From contig NZ_CP072348.1 of the NCBI RefSeq assembly GCF_018127925.1, positions 1,061,501 to 1,125,500 on the forward strand: DNA of 64,000 nucleotides, written 5' to 3'. The number at the start of each line of letters is the position of its first letter. The stretch's first letter is position 1. The stretch is from Prevotella melaninogenica. Its GTDB lineage: Bacteria > Bacteroidota > Bacteroidia > Bacteroidales > Bacteroidaceae. Under the pieces are notes generated by a model. It had not been told where the DNA came from. It saw nothing but the letters and a program-made list of their open reading frames with translations, and made no database searches. The translations under genes were made by a program, and so were the position numbers. This document shows positions 8,610 to 18,367 of the stretch, piece by piece.

Positions 8610-9608
8610 CTATTCTTTATCCAATTTATACTTTGTAATGTCGGTTCCAAACGACAGATTCAGACTCTCGAGCAAATCATCAAGCTCAGAAAGCGATTTC
8701 TTACCAAAGTTACGGAACTTCAAGAGGTCCGTCTTGTTGTACTGAACGAGGTCGCCTAATGTCTCTACATCAGCTGCCTTCAAGCAGTTAAGTGCACGAA
8801 CACTCAAGTTGAGACTTGCGTCAGTCAACTTGGTTTTCAAGAGCTGGCGCATGTGCAGAACCTCCTCATCGAACTCCTGGTTGCCCTCCTGATCTGGATT
8901 CTCGAGAGTAATCTTCTCATCAGAGAACAACATGAAGTGATAAATAAGTATCTTTGCAGCCTCTTTCAATGCATCCTTTGAGTGGATGGAACCATCAGTC
9001 GTAACTTCAACAACCAATTTGTCATAGTCGGTCTTCTGTTCAACACGATATGGCTCAACGGCATATTTTACGTTACGAATTGGGGTGTAGATGGAATCGA
9101 TTGGGAGTACGTTTACATCAGTGCAGTATTCACGATTTTCCTCAGCAGGAACGTAACCACGTCCCTTGTTGATGGTCAAATCAATCTGCATAGAAGCCTT
9201 GGAGTCTAAATGACAAATCACCAAATCAGGGTTTAACACTTCAAATCCAGTCAGATACTTACCGATATCACCTGCTTTGAATTCGGTGGAATTCTCTACG
9301 GTGATACTAACTTTCTCATTCTCGAATTCTTCTACTACTTGCTTGAATCGAACTTGTTTGAGATTCAAGATGATGTTGGTAACATCTTCCTTTACACCTG
9401 GAACTGAAGAGAATTCGTGCTCAACACCAGCTATACGGACAGTGTTGATTGCGAAACCTTCCAGCGATGAAAGGAGGATGCGGCGAAGAGCGTTACCAAT
9501 GGTAACACCGAAGCCAGGCTCAAGAGGACGGAATTCGAACTTGCCGAAATGGTCATTGGCCTCCAGCATCACTACTTTATCAGGTTTTTGAAATGCTAAT
9601 ATCGCCAT
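8610..9608 (-). CDS. rpoA: DNA-directed RNA polymerase alpha subunit
   Basis: Alpha dimerises to nucleate RNA polymerase assembly and contacts promoter DNA and activators through its C-terminal domain. The 332-residue length is normal. The N-terminal assembly domain shows [20 protein letters not shown]-like residues (as [20 protein letters not shown]), and the C-terminal domain shows [16 protein letters not shown] and [16 protein letters not shown], the helix-hairpin-helix region. It sits between rpsD and rplQ, the usual alpha-operon position. Confidence 0.98.
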   Translation of the reverse strand: MAILAFQKPDKVVMLEANDHFGKFEFRPLEPGFGVTIGNALRRILLSSLEGFAINTVRIAGVEHEFSSVPGVKEDVTNIILNLKQVRFKQVVEEFENEKVSITVENSTEFKAGDIGKYLTGFEVLNPDLVICHLDSKASMQIDLTINKGRGYVPAEENREYCTDVNVLPIDSIYTPIRNVKYAVEPYRVEQKTDYDKLVVEVTTDGSIHSKDALKEAAKILIYHFMLFSDEKITLENPDQEGNQEFDEEVLHMRQLLKTKLTDASLNLSVRALNCLKAADVETLGDLVQYNKTDLLKFRNFGKKSLSELDDLLESLNLSFGTDITKYKLDKE

Positions 9609-9622
9609 TAATTTAATGAATT

Positions 9623-10231
9623 TTATTGTTTAGAGTACAACTCAACGATTAACTGCTCCTTAATGTTCTCAGGGATGTCAGCACGGTCTGGACGATGGAG
9701 GAACTTACCGCACTTAGCGTTATCATCCCACTCAAGCCAAGGATATTTGCTGTGGTTAAAGCCTGCCAAAGCAGCCTCGATAACCTCAAGTGACTTAGCC
9801 TTCTCGCGAACGCCAACAACGTCACCAGCCTTTACCTGATATGAAGCAATATTTACGACATTACCGTTAACAACAATGTGCTTGTGGCTAACGAGCTGAC
9901 GAGCAGCTGCACGAGTTGGAGCAATACCAAGACGGAACACTACATTATCCAGACGGCCCTCAAGGCTCTGAAGAAGAACCTCACCAGTAATACCCTCTGC
10001 CTTTGCAGCCTTATCGAACAGATTACGGAACTGACGCTCCAAAACGCCATAAGTGTATTTAGCCTTCTGCTTCTCTGCAAGCTGAGCACCATACTCAGAC
10101 ACCTTACGACGACGGTTATTACCGTGCTGTCCAGGAGGGAAGTTTCTCTTAGCTAATACCTTATCTGCGCCGAAAATTGGCTCACCGAAACGGCGTGCAA
10201 TTCGTGATTTTGGACCTATGTATCTTGCCAT
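9623..10231 (-). CDS. rpsD: 30S ribosomal protein S4
   Basis: S4 starts 30S assembly by binding the 5' domain of 16S rRNA. The 202-residue protein opens with [20 protein letters not shown] and contains the S4 RNA-binding domain ([20 protein letters not shown], then [13 protein letters not shown]). There is no Cys cluster at the N-terminus, so this is the zinc-free type. It is 14 bases upstream of rpoA. In E. coli S4 represses the alpha operon; that is not shown here. Confidence 0.98.
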   Translation of the reverse strand: MARYIGPKSRIARRFGEPIFGADKVLAKRNFPPGQHGNNRRRKVSEYGAQLAEKQKAKYTYGVLERQFRNLFDKAAKAEGITGEVLLQSLEGRLDNVVFRLGIAPTRAAARQLVSHKHIVVNGNVVNIASYQVKAGDVVGVREKAKSLEVIEAALAGFNHSKYPWLEWDDNAKCGKFLHRPDRADIPENIKEQLIVELYSKQ

Positions 10232-10268
10232 AATTAATATGAATTCTTTTAATTGTTATAAGATGTGA

Positions 10269-10658
10269 TTATACACGACGACGCTTTGGAGGACGGCAGC
10301 CGTTGTGTGGCAATGGAGTAACGTCAACGATTTCAGTTACCTGAATACCTGCTGCGTTCACCGCACGGATTGCGCTCTCACGACCGTTACCTGGACCCTT
10401 AACGAATGCCTTAACCTTACGAAGACCGAGATCGAAAGCTACCTTAGAGCAATCCTCTGCTGCCATCTGAGCAGCGTAAGGAGTATTCTTCTTTGATCCA
10501 CGGAATCCCATCTTACCAGCCGAAGACCAAGAGATAACTTGACCCTCGTTGTTAGCCAAAGATACAATGATGTTATTGAATGAGCTGTGTACGTGGAGCT
10601 GTCCCAACGCATCAACTCTTACGTTTCTTTTCTTAGATGTTGCTGATTTCTTTGCCAT
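10269..10658 (-). CDS. rpsK: 30S ribosomal protein S11
   Basis: S11 lies on the 30S platform near the mRNA exit region. The 129-residue protein carries typical motifs: [38 protein letters not shown] and the C-terminal [16 protein letters not shown]. It lies between rpsM and rpsD with short spacers and is cotranscribed with them. Confidence 0.98.
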   Translation of the reverse strand: MAKKSATSKKRNVRVDALGQLHVHSSFNNIIVSLANNEGQVISWSSAGKMGFRGSKKNTPYAAQMAAEDCSKVAFDLGLRKVKAFVKGPGNGRESAIRAVNAAGIQVTEIVDVTPLPHNGCRPPKRRRV

Positions 10659-10678
10659 AATTAATTTCCTCCTTAGAA

Positions 10679-11059
10679 TTACTTAGTAGCCTTCTTCTTA
10701 TTAGCAACAGTCTTCTTCTTTCCCTTACGGGTACGAGCATTGTTCTTAGTACTCTGACCGCGAACAGGAAGACCATTACGATGTCTAACACCACGATAGC
10801 AACCTATATCCATGAGGCGCTTGATGTTCATCTGAATCTCAGAACGGAGATCACCTTCAACTTTGAATTCAGCACCGATAATTTCACGGATCTTGGCTGC
10901 CTGGTCATCAGACCACTCGCTGACCTTCAGGTCACGGCTAATACCAGCCTTATCCAATATCTTTGCTGAACTACTTCGACCAATACCATAGATATAGGTC
11001 AATGCGATTTCGCCACGCTTATTCTGGGGCAAATCTACTCCAACAATTCTTATTGCCAT
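10679..11059 (-). CDS. rpsM: 30S ribosomal protein S13
   Basis: S13 contacts the head of the small subunit and the P-site tRNA through its basic tail. The 126-residue protein shows [20 protein letters not shown], the helix-two-turn-helix region, and the C-terminal [20 protein letters not shown] typical of the family. It is the first gene of the alpha segment; a consensus -7 element about 50 bases upstream suggests it can start its own transcript. Confidence 0.98.
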   Translation of the reverse strand: MAIRIVGVDLPQNKRGEIALTYIYGIGRSSSAKILDKAGISRDLKVSEWSDDQAAKIREIIGAEFKVEGDLRSEIQMNIKRLMDIGCYRGVRHRNGLPVRGQSTKNNARTRKGKKKTVANKKKATK

Positions 11060-11106
11060 TGTTTGATAATTAAAAAATTAAATGTCATTTAACGCTAAAA
11101 AGCACG

Positions 11107-11114
11107 CAAAGGTA
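11107..11114 (-). promoter_or_regulatory. Internal -7 promoter element before rpsM
   Basis: The minus strand reads TACCTTTG, a match to the Bacteroidota -7 consensus TAnnTTTG, followed by GC. It is in the 97-base gap between rpmJ and rpsM. I see no clear TTTG at the -33 distance. It probably gives separate transcription of rpsM-rpsK-rpsD-rpoA-rplQ. Confidence 0.6.
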
Positions 11115-11156
11115 AGCATAAATTACGAGAAATCTTACTCTTTACGCTTTTTTAAC

Positions 11157-11273
11157 TTAACCCTGACGTGTTTTGAACTTAGGGTTTTTCTTGTTAATAA
11201 CGAACAGACGACCCTTACGACGAACGATCTTGCAGTCAGCTGTACGCTTCTTTAATGATGCTCTTGTCTTCAT
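11157..11273 (-). CDS. rpmJ: 50S ribosomal protein L36, zinc-free form
   Basis: A 38-residue protein of the large subunit ([20 protein letters not shown], then [18 protein letters not shown]). The zinc-binding form of L36 has three Cys and one His; only one Cys remains here, so this is the zinc-free type. It starts 13 bases after the infA stop, the usual place in the spc-alpha junction. Confidence 0.93.
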   Translation of the reverse strand: MKTRASLKKRTADCKIVRRKGRLFVINKKNPKFKTRQG

Positions 11274-11286
11274 ATCTCTATGTTGT

Positions 11287-11505
11287 TTATTTGTATCTGA
11301 AAACGATTCGACCTTTAGTTAAATCGTATGGACTCATCTCAACCTTCACCTTGTCACCAGGAAGAATCTTGATGTAGTGCATTCTCATTTTACCGGAAAT
11401 ATGAGCGGTGATGTCAACACCATTCTCTAATTCCACTCGGAACATTGCATTTGAAAGTGCTTCAAGAATTGTTCCATCCTGCTCTATTGCAGTTTGCTTT
11501 GCCAT
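11287..11505 (-). CDS. infA: Translation initiation factor IF-1
   Basis: IF-1 occupies the ribosomal A site during initiation. The 72-residue length and the OB-fold sequence ([54 protein letters not shown]) are standard. It follows map by 7 bases and precedes rpmJ, an order common in Bacteroidota and other phyla. Confidence 0.98.
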   Translation of the reverse strand: MAKQTAIEQDGTILEALSNAMFRVELENGVDITAHISGKMRMHYIKILPGDKVKVEMSPYDLTKGRIVFRYK

Positions 11506-11512
11506 ATACTAA

Positions 11513-12313
11513 TTAAAAAATTTGTCCTTCTAAATGTTCAACTTCCTCAAAAGAAGATAAAATATCAGCCTTACCAGCCCTAATCGCAATTGTATGCTCA
11601 AAATGGGCCGCTGGACGACGATCACGTGTTACGATACTCCAACGATCAGGTAGTAAACCAATTTCTCGTTTACCCATAGTTACCATCGGTTCAATCGCAA
11701 TACACATTCCAGCCTTAAGCAGTACACCACTTCCGCACTTACCATAATTGGGAACGGATGGCTCCTCATGCATTTCACGTCCGATACCATGTCCTGTTAA
11801 TTCACGAACAATACCATAACCTTGTGCTTGGCAATAATCCTGAATCACTTGACCAATATCACCTACATGATGACCGGCTTGTGCTACCTCAATACCCTTA
11901 TAAAGGGATTCCTTCGTTGTACGAAGCAACTTCTTGACATCTTCACTTACTTCCCCAACACAAAAAGTATAACAACTATCTCCGTTGAAGCCATTAAGTA
12001 AAGTCCCACAATCAACAGAGATAATATCTCCATCTTTTAAAACAACATCCTCACTTGGAACACCATGCACCACAACATCGTTTACAGACGCACAGATACT
12101 ACCAGGAAAAGGAGGTCCATAAGAACTTGGATAACCTTTGAATGTAGGTATAGCACCATTGTCACGAATAAACTCTTCAGCTATTTTATCTAACTGGAGA
12201 GTTGTGACACCAGGCTTGACATGACGACCAACTTCTGCCAGCGTTTTACCGACCAGCAGGTTGGCCTCACGCATGAGTTCAATTTCATCTTCAGTCTTTA
12301 GAAATATACTCAT
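11513..12313 (-). CDS. map: Methionine aminopeptidase, type I
   Basis: Removes the initiator methionine from new proteins. The 266-residue protein has the five metal ligands of the family: Asp in SVDCGTLLNGFNGDS (two), His in ELTGHGIGREMHEE, Glu in AIEPMVTMG, and Glu in AHFEHTIAI. Lacking an N-terminal extension, it is type Ia. It lies between secY and infA, so it is expressed with the ribosome. The start at 12313 (MSIFLKTEDEIELMREANLL) fits family alignments. Confidence 0.97.
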   Translation of the reverse strand: MSIFLKTEDEIELMREANLLVGKTLAEVGRHVKPGVTTLQLDKIAEEFIRDNGAIPTFKGYPSSYGPPFPGSICASVNDVVVHGVPSEDVVLKDGDIISVDCGTLLNGFNGDSCYTFCVGEVSEDVKKLLRTTKESLYKGIEVAQAGHHVGDIGQVIQDYCQAQGYGIVRELTGHGIGREMHEEPSVPNYGKCGSGVLLKAGMCIAIEPMVTMGKREIGLLPDRWSIVTRDRRPAAHFEHTIAIRAGKADILSSFEEVEHLEGQIF

Positions 12314-12329
12314 TTCTTAAGATAAAGAT

Positions 12330-13670
12330 TTAATAGGCTGCAACACCACTATTGCCACGTGTATGTCCAGAATTGAGAAGTCCATCATAGTGACGCATCA
12401 TCAAATGTGACTCAATCTGCTGGAGAGTATCGATAACAACACCAACAAGAATCAACAATGAAGTTCCACCAAAGAACTGACCAAATGCATCAGCAACATT
12501 CAAATATCCTGCTAATGCTGGCATAATAGCAATAAAAGCGATAAACAAAGCCCCTGGTCCCGTAAGACGAGACATAACAGTATCAATGTAATCTGCAGTA
12601 TCCTTTCCAGGTTTAACGCCAGGGATAAAACCGTTATTACGCTTCATATCCTCAGCCATCTGAGTTGGATTAAGTGTAATCGCAGTATAGAAATAAGTAA
12701 ACACTACGATAAGAAGCACATAAATACAGTTATATGCCAAACTTTTCGTGTTCATCAAAGACTGAAGTACTGAACTTGTACTATCAGATGAATACTGAAC
12801 GATTGCCAACGGAATAAACATCAATGCTTGCGCAAAGATAATAGGCATTACGTTAGCTGCAAAAAGTTTCAATGGAATATACTGACGTGCACCACCATAT
12901 TGTTTATTTCCAACAACACGCTTAGCATACTGCACAGGAATCTTGCGCGTTCCCTGTGTAAGAAGTATAGCCGCACATACAACAGCATAAAGGATGATAA
13001 TCTCAATGATAAGCATCACAATACCACCACCAATAGCTTCTGAAACACGATTACCGAATTCCAAAATAAGCGCCTGTGGCAGACGTGCAATGATACCAAT
13101 CATAATGATAATAGAGATACCGTTTCCGACACCCTTATCCGTAATACGCTCACCGAGCCAAAGAATGAACATTGAACCAGCTGCAAGAATAATTGTAGCT
13201 GGAATCATAAATGTAGTCCAATCAATACCTGATGCCAACGCACCAGCGGCCTGCATTTTTAAGTTCATCAGGTAAGACGGTGCCTGAAACAGTAGGATCA
13301 CTACTGTCAGGACACGCGTATACCAATTTATCTTCTTATGGCCACTCTCGCCTTCACGCTGCATCTTCTGAAAATAAGGTACAGCGACAGCAAGGAGCTG
13401 CATAACGATAGAAGCTGAGATGTATGGCATAATTCCTAATGCGAAGATTGACGCATGAGAAAATGCACCACCGGAGAACATGTCCAAAAGTGACATAAGA
13501 CCGCCCTTGGTCTGTGCCTGCAATTTTTCCAACAGGGTAGGATTGATGCCAGGAAGCACCACAAACGACCCAAACCGGTAAATAGCTGTGAACAGAATAG
13601 TAATGAGAAGTCGCTGACGCAAATCCTCAATTTTCCAACAGTTCTTCAGTGTCTCAATAAACTTTTTCAT
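12330..13670 (-). CDS. secY: Protein translocase subunit SecY
   Basis: Central channel of the SecYEG translocon in the inner membrane. The 446-residue protein has ten predicted hydrophobic spans. Family markers are YRFGSFVVLPGINP near the start, the first plug-region repeat (GGAFSHASIFALGIMPYISA), and the basic cytoplasmic loop RKIPVQYAKRVVG. It follows rplO by 4 bases in the conserved spc order. Its partner secE is at 54742. Confidence 0.98.
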   Translation of the reverse strand: MKKFIETLKNCWKIEDLRQRLLITILFTAIYRFGSFVVLPGINPTLLEKLQAQTKGGLMSLLDMFSGGAFSHASIFALGIMPYISASIVMQLLAVAVPYFQKMQREGESGHKKINWYTRVLTVVILLFQAPSYLMNLKMQAAGALASGIDWTTFMIPATIILAAGSMFILWLGERITDKGVGNGISIIIMIGIIARLPQALILEFGNRVSEAIGGGIVMLIIEIIILYAVVCAAILLTQGTRKIPVQYAKRVVGNKQYGGARQYIPLKLFAANVMPIIFAQALMFIPLAIVQYSSDSTSSVLQSLMNTKSLAYNCIYVLLIVVFTYFYTAITLNPTQMAEDMKRNNGFIPGVKPGKDTADYIDTVMSRLTGPGALFIAFIAIMPALAGYLNVADAFGQFFGGTSLLILVGVVIDTLQQIESHLMMRHYDGLLNSGHTRGNSGVAAY

Positions 13671-13674
13671 TAAC

Positions 13675-14121
13675 TTAGATTATAGTTGTGTTACCACCTA
13701 CTGCCTTGATAGCCTCTTCAGCAGTCTTAGAGAAGGCATTTGCTGAAACTTCCAACTTAGCCTTCAATTCACCATTACCGAGAACCTTAACAAGTTCCTT
13801 ACCATTGGTAAGTCCAGCAGCCTTAAGCTCCTCAACACCAATCTTAGTAAGATTGTTCTTCTCAGCAAGTGCCTGAAGCGTAGAAAGATTTACAGCGAAA
13901 TATTCCTTGTGGTTGATGTTCTTGAAACCAGCCTTCGGTACACGACGCTGGAGAGGCATCTGACCACCCTCAAAGCCAATCTTCTTCTTATAACCAGAAC
14001 GTGACTTTGCACCCTTGTGACCACGAGTAGAAGTACCACCGAGTCCAGAACCTGGACCACGACCAATACGACGACGTGAATGTGTAGAGCCAACAGCTGG
14101 TTTCAAATTATTTAATTTCAT
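13675..14121 (-). CDS. rplO: 50S ribosomal protein L15
   Basis: L15 is a late-assembly large-subunit protein. The 148 residues include the Gly/Arg-rich N-terminal extension (RRRIGRGPGSGLGGTSTRGH) that threads into 23S rRNA, and GFEGGQMPLQRRVPKAGF. It lies between rpmD and secY. Confidence 0.98.
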   Translation of the reverse strand: MKLNNLKPAVGSTHSRRRIGRGPGSGLGGTSTRGHKGAKSRSGYKKKIGFEGGQMPLQRRVPKAGFKNINHKEYFAVNLSTLQALAEKNNLTKIGVEELKAAGLTNGKELVKVLGNGELKAKLEVSANAFSKTAEEAIKAVGGNTTII

Positions 14122-14147
14122 AATTACTGTTTTCTTTAAAAGATTAA

Positions 14148-14324
14148 TTAATCAATTACTGATACCAGGTGATGCACCTTACGGATCATACCGCGGCAGC
14201 TTGGAGTATCCTCTACCTCAACAACCTGAGAAATCTTACGAAGTCCCAATGCCTGCAAAGTTTCCTTCTGGTCCTTAGGAGCACCAATACGGCTCTTAAT
14301 CTGCTTAATCTTAATTGTTGCCAT
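14148..14324 (-). CDS. rpmD: 50S ribosomal protein L30
   Basis: A 58-residue protein found by reading the gap between rpsE and rplO on the minus strand. It begins MATIKIKQIKSRIGAPKDQK, continues ETLQALGLRKISQVVEVEDT, and ends GMIRKVHHLVSVID. The L30 fold and the IRKVHHLV ending are typical. The start has an AGGAGG-type site about ten bases upstream. It is the expected gene at this position. Confidence 0.95.
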   Translation of the reverse strand: MATIKIKQIKSRIGAPKDQKETLQALGLRKISQVVEVEDTPSCRGMIRKVHHLVSVID

Positions 14325-14343
14325 AATTTAATACCTCCTAAAA

Positions 14344-14856
14344 TTAACCGTTAAATACTTTATCCATGCTGATACCACGCTCACCAGCGATTGTATATGC
14401 GTCACGCATATCAGCGAGGGCAGCGATAGTAGCCTTTACAAGGTTATGAGGGTTAGAAGAACCCTTTGACTTTGCAATCACGTCAGTAACACCTGCGCTC
14501 TCAAGAACAGCACGCATAGCACCACCGGCCTTCAAACCAGTACCGGCTGCAGCTGGCTTAAGGAGAACATGAGCACCGCTGAAACGAGCTTCTGCCTCAT
14601 GAGGAACAGTACCCTTCAAAACAGGAACCTTAACAAGGTTCTTCTTTGCTGAATCTGTACCCTTCTGGATAGCAGCAGTAACCTCACCAGCCTTACCAAG
14701 ACCCCAGCCAATAACGCCCTTACCGTCACCTACAACGACGATAGCTGCGAATGTGAAAGTACGACCACCCTTTGTAACCTTAGTTACACGGTTGATAGCA
14801 ACCAAGCGATCTTTCAGTTCTACATCACTATTTACTTTTACTCTATTCATTGCCAT
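14344..14856 (-). CDS. rpsE: 30S ribosomal protein S5
   Basis: S5 shapes the mRNA entry region and affects decoding accuracy. The 170-residue protein has the N-terminal double-stranded-RNA-binding region ([39 protein letters not shown]) and the C-terminal domain with [20 protein letters not shown]. Two start codons (MAM) are two residues apart; the first is used here. Confidence 0.98.
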   Translation of the reverse strand: MAMNRVKVNSDVELKDRLVAINRVTKVTKGGRTFTFAAIVVVGDGKGVIGWGLGKAGEVTAAIQKGTDSAKKNLVKVPVLKGTVPHEAEARFSGAHVLLKPAAAGTGLKAGGAMRAVLESAGVTDVIAKSKGSSNPHNLVKATIAALADMRDAYTIAGERGISMDKVFNG

Positions 14857-14862
14857 AATCGT

Positions 14863-15207
14863 TTAGAATTTAAGTCCTCCCTCACGTGCAGCATCAGCCA
14901 AAGCCTGTACACGTCCGTGATAGAGATAACCGTTACGGTCAAAAACAACCTGCTCTACGCCAGCAGCCTTAGCATGCTCAGCAACAAGTGCACCTACCTT
15001 CTTAGCCTGATCAATCTTAGCCATCTTCTCAAGGCCAAGTGAAGAAGCAGAAGCGAGGGTTGTTCCTGTCAGATCGTTAATAACCTGTGCATAAATCTGC
15101 TTATTACTGCGGAAAACGCTCAAACGTGGGCGCTCAGCAGTACCGTTCACACTCTTACGAATGCGGAACTTTATCTTAATTCTTCTTTGTTCTTTCTTTG
15201 TTGTCAT
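14863..15207 (-). CDS. rplR: 50S ribosomal protein L18
   Basis: L18 binds 5S rRNA on the large subunit. The 114-residue sequence has the typical [20 protein letters not shown], then [20 protein letters not shown] and REGGLKF at the end. It is separated from rpsE by 6 bases and belongs to the spc segment. Confidence 0.98.
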   Translation of the reverse strand: MTTKKEQRRIKIKFRIRKSVNGTAERPRLSVFRSNKQIYAQVINDLTGTTLASASSLGLEKMAKIDQAKKVGALVAEHAKAAGVEQVVFDRNGYLYHGRVQALADAAREGGLKF

Positions 15208-15228
15208 AATCGTAATGATGAATTAAAG

Positions 15229-15795
15229 TTACTTAGCTGCAGCTGTCTTACCAGACTTTCTGCGAATAACCTCACCCTGGAACAGGACACCCTTACCTTT
15301 GTAAGGCTCAGGCTTACGGAAAGAACGAATCTTTGCACAGATGAGACCAAGCAGCTGCTTGTCAGCTGATTCAAGAGTGATGATTGGATTCTGGTTACGC
15401 TCGCTCTTTGTCTCAACCTTAACTTCTGAAGGAAGCTGAATAAAGATTGGGTGAGTATAACCAAGAGAGAACTCTACCAAGTTGCCCTGGTTAGAAACAC
15501 GATAACCTACACCAACAAGTTCCAATGTCTTTTTGTAACCCTCACTTACACCAACAACCATGTTGTTAACAAGTGAACGATAAAGACCATGGAAAGCCTG
15601 CTTCTGCTTGTAGTTTACTGGGCTATTCTCATCAATTTCGAATGTTACCTGACCGTCCTCGATGATAGTCTTAATAGAAGAATCTACCTTCTGAGAAAGT
15701 TCACCCTTAGGACCCTTTACTGTAACAACACCATTGTTAAGAGCAACTGTAACGCCAGCTGGAACACTAATTGGTAATTTTCCTATTCTTGACAT
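15229..15795 (-). CDS. rplF: 50S ribosomal protein L6
   Basis: L6 lies at the base of the L7/L12 stalk near the factor-binding site. I chose the start at 15795 (MSRIGKLPISVPAGV) because GGAGG lies just upstream; the open frame extends ten codons further into the upstream rpsH sequence without support. The 188 residues contain the duplicated L6 fold, with GVGYRVSNQGNLVEFSLGYT and the C-terminal RSFRKPEPYKGKGV. Confidence 0.97.
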   Translation of the reverse strand: MSRIGKLPISVPAGVTVALNNGVVTVKGPKGELSQKVDSSIKTIIEDGQVTFEIDENSPVNYKQKQAFHGLYRSLVNNMVVGVSEGYKKTLELVGVGYRVSNQGNLVEFSLGYTHPIFIQLPSEVKVETKSERNQNPIITLESADKQLLGLICAKIRSFRKPEPYKGKGVLFQGEVIRRKSGKTAAAK

Positions 15796-15809
15796 ATTCA
15801 ATCCTCCAA

Positions 15810-16205
15810 CTAATAAACATAGCAAAGAACCTCACCACCGATCTTCTCTGCAGCAGCTTCCTTGTCTGTCATTACACCTTTAGACGTGGAAAGGATAGCA
15901 ATTCCAAGTCCGTTAATTACTCTCGGCATGTCTTTGTAACCAGTATACTGGCGAAGACCTGGGGTAGAAACACGCTTCAACTTCTTGATAGCGCTCTGCT
16001 TTGTTACAGGATCGTACTTAAGTGCGACCTTGATTGAACCTTGGGGACCATCCTCAATGAACTTATAGTTCAAGATGTAACCCTTCTCGAAGAGAATCTT
16101 AGTAATAGACTTCTTCAAGTTAGACGCAGGAACCTCAACAACACGGTGATGAGCCATGATTGCGTTTCTGAGTCTTGTCAGATAATCTGCTATTGGATCT
16201 GTCAT
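15810..16205 (-). CDS. rpsH: 30S ribosomal protein S8
   Basis: S8 binds the central domain of 16S rRNA; in E. coli it also represses the spc operon. The 131-residue sequence shows MTDPIADYLTRLRNAIMAHH, then the C-terminal PRVINGLGIAILSTSKGVMT, DKEAAAEKIGGEVLCYVY. A gap of 125 bases separates it from rpsN and holds a -7 promoter element, so transcription can restart here. Confidence 0.98.
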   Translation of the reverse strand: MTDPIADYLTRLRNAIMAHHRVVEVPASNLKKSITKILFEKGYILNYKFIEDGPQGSIKVALKYDPVTKQSAIKKLKRVSTPGLRQYTGYKDMPRVINGLGIAILSTSKGVMTDKEAAAEKIGGEVLCYVY

Positions 16206-16279
16206 AAAATATAAATGTTTAATTAATCGGGACTACCCCGACAATATTAAAAAATCGCTTGAAAGCGGATAATGAACTG

Positions 16280-16287
16280 CAAAGATA
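16280..16287 (-). promoter_or_regulatory. Internal -7 promoter element before rpsH
   Basis: The minus strand reads TATCTTTG followed by CAG, matching TAnnTTTG. The element is inside the rpsN-rpsH gap and is bracketed by an inverted repeat GCGGATA (16265-16271) and TATCCGC (16310-16316). A second small hairpin CGCTT-GA-AAGCG lies at 16255-16266. Confidence 0.55.
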
Positions 16288-16330
16288 CAAAATAAATTTC
16301 ACAATTCACTATCCGCGTCGATATATTTGC

Positions 16331-16633
16331 TTACCAGCTTGCCTTCTTAACTCCTGGAATGAGTCCCTGAGATGCCATCTCACGGAACTGAATACGAGAG
16401 AGACCGAACTGACGAATGTAACCCTTTGGACGTCCTGTTATCTTGCAACGATTGTGCAAACGGATAGGATTAGCATTCTTAGGAATAGACTGCAACTTGC
16501 GAGCAGCCTCATAAGCCTCTTCAGGATCATTTGAAGTAGCGATAATCTTCTTCAGAGCAGCGCGTTTCTCAGCATAGCGAGCAACAAGCTTTGCACGCTT
16601 TACCTCGCGAGCTTTCATTGATTCTTTTGCCAT
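16331..16633 (-). CDS. rpsN: 30S ribosomal protein S14, zinc-free long form
   Basis: S14 assembles into the head of the 30S subunit. At 100 residues it is the long type. It has no CXXC pairs, so it does not need zinc. Recognisable sequences are [40 protein letters not shown] and the ending [15 protein letters not shown]. It follows rplE by 5 bases. Confidence 0.98.
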   Translation of the reverse strand: MAKESMKAREVKRAKLVARYAEKRAALKKIIATSNDPEEAYEAARKLQSIPKNANPIRLHNRCKITGRPKGYIRQFGLSRIQFREMASQGLIPGVKKASW

Positions 16634-16638
16634 ATCAA

Positions 16639-17193
16639 TTAATCGTTTTTAGCATTCTTGAATGGAAGTCCGAAGCCCTTCAGCAAAGCATAACCCTCTT
16701 CATCAGTCTTAGCTGATGTTACGAAGGTAATGTTCATACCCTGGATGCGGTCAACCTGATCGATATTAATCTCTGGGAAAATAATCTGCTCGGTGATACC
16801 GAGAGTATAATTTCCACGACCATCGAACTTGCTCTCGATACCCTTGAAGTCACGGATACGTGGCAAAGATACGCGAACGAGTTTCTCGAGGAACTCATAC
16901 ATACGCTCACGACGCAGAGTTACCATAACGCCAATAGGCATCTTCTTACGCAACTTGAAGTTTGCAATATCCTTTTTAGAATATGTTGCAACAGCCTTCT
17001 GACCTGTGATAGAAGAAATCTCGTTCACTGCAACCTCGATAAGTTTCTTATCCTGAGTTGCATCACCAAGACCCTGATTGATAACAATCTTCTTCAAAAC
17101 AGGAACCTGCATAGCTGAAGAATAGTTAAACTGCTCCTGCAAAGCAGGAGCAATCTGCTCCTTATACTGTTTCTTTAACTGAGCTGTATTCAT
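16639..17193 (-). CDS. rplE: 50S ribosomal protein L5
   Basis: L5 binds 5S rRNA and forms an inter-subunit bridge. The 184 residues contain [20 protein letters not shown], the T(G)[18 protein letters not shown] region and the C-terminal [20 protein letters not shown]. Its start overlaps the stop of rplX by one base, which favours coupled translation. Confidence 0.98.
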   Translation of the reverse strand: MNTAQLKKQYKEQIAPALQEQFNYSSAMQVPVLKKIVINQGLGDATQDKKLIEVAVNEISSITGQKAVATYSKKDIANFKLRKKMPIGVMVTLRRERMYEFLEKLVRVSLPRIRDFKGIESKFDGRGNYTLGITEQIIFPEINIDQVDRIQGMNITFVTSAKTDEEGYALLKGFGLPFKNAKND

Positions 17194-17510
17194 TACTTAA
17201 TTTCCTCCCCTGACTTTTTAGCGATACGCTTAACAGTCTTGCCTTCACGCTCAATCTTGATACGTGTAGCCTTACCGCTCTTCGGATCGATGAGACTTAA
17301 ATTTGAGATATGAATTGCAGCCTCCTGCTTAACGATACCACCCTGAGGGTTAGCAGCAGAAGGTTTTGTGCTCTTAGAGACCATATTCACGCCCTCAACG
17401 ATAGCACGCTCCTTGTCTGCGATGACCTTAAGCACCTTTCCAGTCTTGCCCTTGTCCGCACCGGCAAGAACAATGACCTGATCGTCTTTCTTTATATGGA
17501 ATTTTGCCAT
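17193..17510 (-). CDS. rplX: 50S ribosomal protein L24
   Basis: L24 is an early-assembly protein near the exit tunnel. The 105-residue sequence carries the KOW motif region ([20 protein letters not shown]) and [20 protein letters not shown]. It overlaps rplE by one base. Confidence 0.98.
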   Translation of the reverse strand: MAKFHIKKDDQVIVLAGADKGKTGKVLKVIADKERAIVEGVNMVSKSTKPSAANPQGGIVKQEAAIHISNLSLIDPKSGKATRIKIEREGKTVKRIAKKSGEEIK

Positions 17511-17530
17511 TTTATTATTCTATTTAATAA

Positions 17531-17896
17531 TTAAAGAACCTCAGGTGCCAAAGAAACGACCTTCATGTTCACTGCACGCAACTCACGAGCAACAGGACCG
17601 AAGATACGGCTACCACGAATTTCGCCAGCGTTGTTCAGCAATACACATGCATTATCATCGAAGCGGATGTATGAACCATCAGCACGACGAATTTCCTTCT
17701 TTGTGCGAACGATCAAAGCCTTTGAAACTGCACCCTTTTTCAATTCACTTGATGGGATGACGTTCTGTACAGCAACTACGATAACGTCACCAACACTTGC
17801 GTAACGACGGCGAGTACCACCGAGTACACGAATGCACTTAGCTTCACGAGCACCGCTGTTATCACATACTGTAAGTTTTGATTCTGTCTGTATCAT
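17531..17896 (-). CDS. rplN: 50S ribosomal protein L14
   Basis: L14 lies at the subunit interface. The 121-residue sequence shows [20 protein letters not shown] and [20 protein letters not shown], then [13 protein letters not shown] near the end, all family signatures. It lies two bases after rpsQ and 20 before rplX. Confidence 0.98.
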   Translation of the reverse strand: MIQTESKLTVCDNSGAREAKCIRVLGGTRRRYASVGDVIVVAVQNVIPSSELKKGAVSKALIVRTKKEIRRADGSYIRFDDNACVLLNNAGEIRGSRIFGPVARELRAVNMKVVSLAPEVL

Positions 17897-17898
17897 AA

Positions 17899-18156
17899 TT
17901 ACTTAGCTTTTTCTACAATTTGAACTAATCTCCATCTCTTTGTCTTAGAAAGAGGACGAGTCTCCATAATGAGTACTGTATCACCTACATTAGCCTCATT
18001 CTTCTCGTCATGAGCATGGTACTTCTTTGTCTTCTGGACAAACTTACCATAAATAGGGTGCTTCTCCTTGAACTTAGCTGCAATAACGATGGTTTTATCC
18101 ATTTTGTTGCTGATAACGACACCCTGTCTTACTTTTCTTAAATTTCTTGTTTCCAT
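17899..18156 (-). CDS. rpsQ: 30S ribosomal protein S17
   Basis: S17 is a primary 16S rRNA-binding protein. I chose the ATG at 18156 ([20 protein letters not shown]), which matches the family's usual N-terminus and gives 85 residues. An ATG three codons upstream (18165) is also possible. The OB-fold region includes [20 protein letters not shown] and the ending [20 protein letters not shown]. Confidence 0.96.
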   Translation of the reverse strand: METRNLRKVRQGVVISNKMDKTIVIAAKFKEKHPIYGKFVQKTKKYHAHDEKNEANVGDTVLIMETRPLSKTKRWRLVQIVEKAK

Positions 18157-18167
18157 CTGGACCATTG

Positions 18168-18362
18168 TTATTTATTAAGTTCTCTCTGAGAAAGTTCTGT
18201 TTTCATACGTGCAATATCACGACGAGCGGCCTTAATCTGAGATGGATTCTCAAGCGGAGTAATCTGATGATTCAGCTTCATCTTTGCGAGAGCTGTCTCA
18301 GCGTTCTCAATTTTCTCAACCAAATCCTTGGTCTCGAGTTCTTTTACTTCTTTAATCTTCAT
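18168..18362 (-). CDS. rpmC: 50S ribosomal protein L29
   Basis: L29 sits at the polypeptide exit and helps dock trigger factor and SRP. The 64-residue protein is two helices ([20 protein letters not shown], then [20 protein letters not shown]). It is packed between rplP and rpsQ with 5- and 11-base gaps. Confidence 0.97.
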   Translation of the reverse strand: MKIKEVKELETKDLVEKIENAETALAKMKLNHQITPLENPSQIKAARRDIARMKTELSQRELNK

Positions 18363-18367
18363 CTTTC

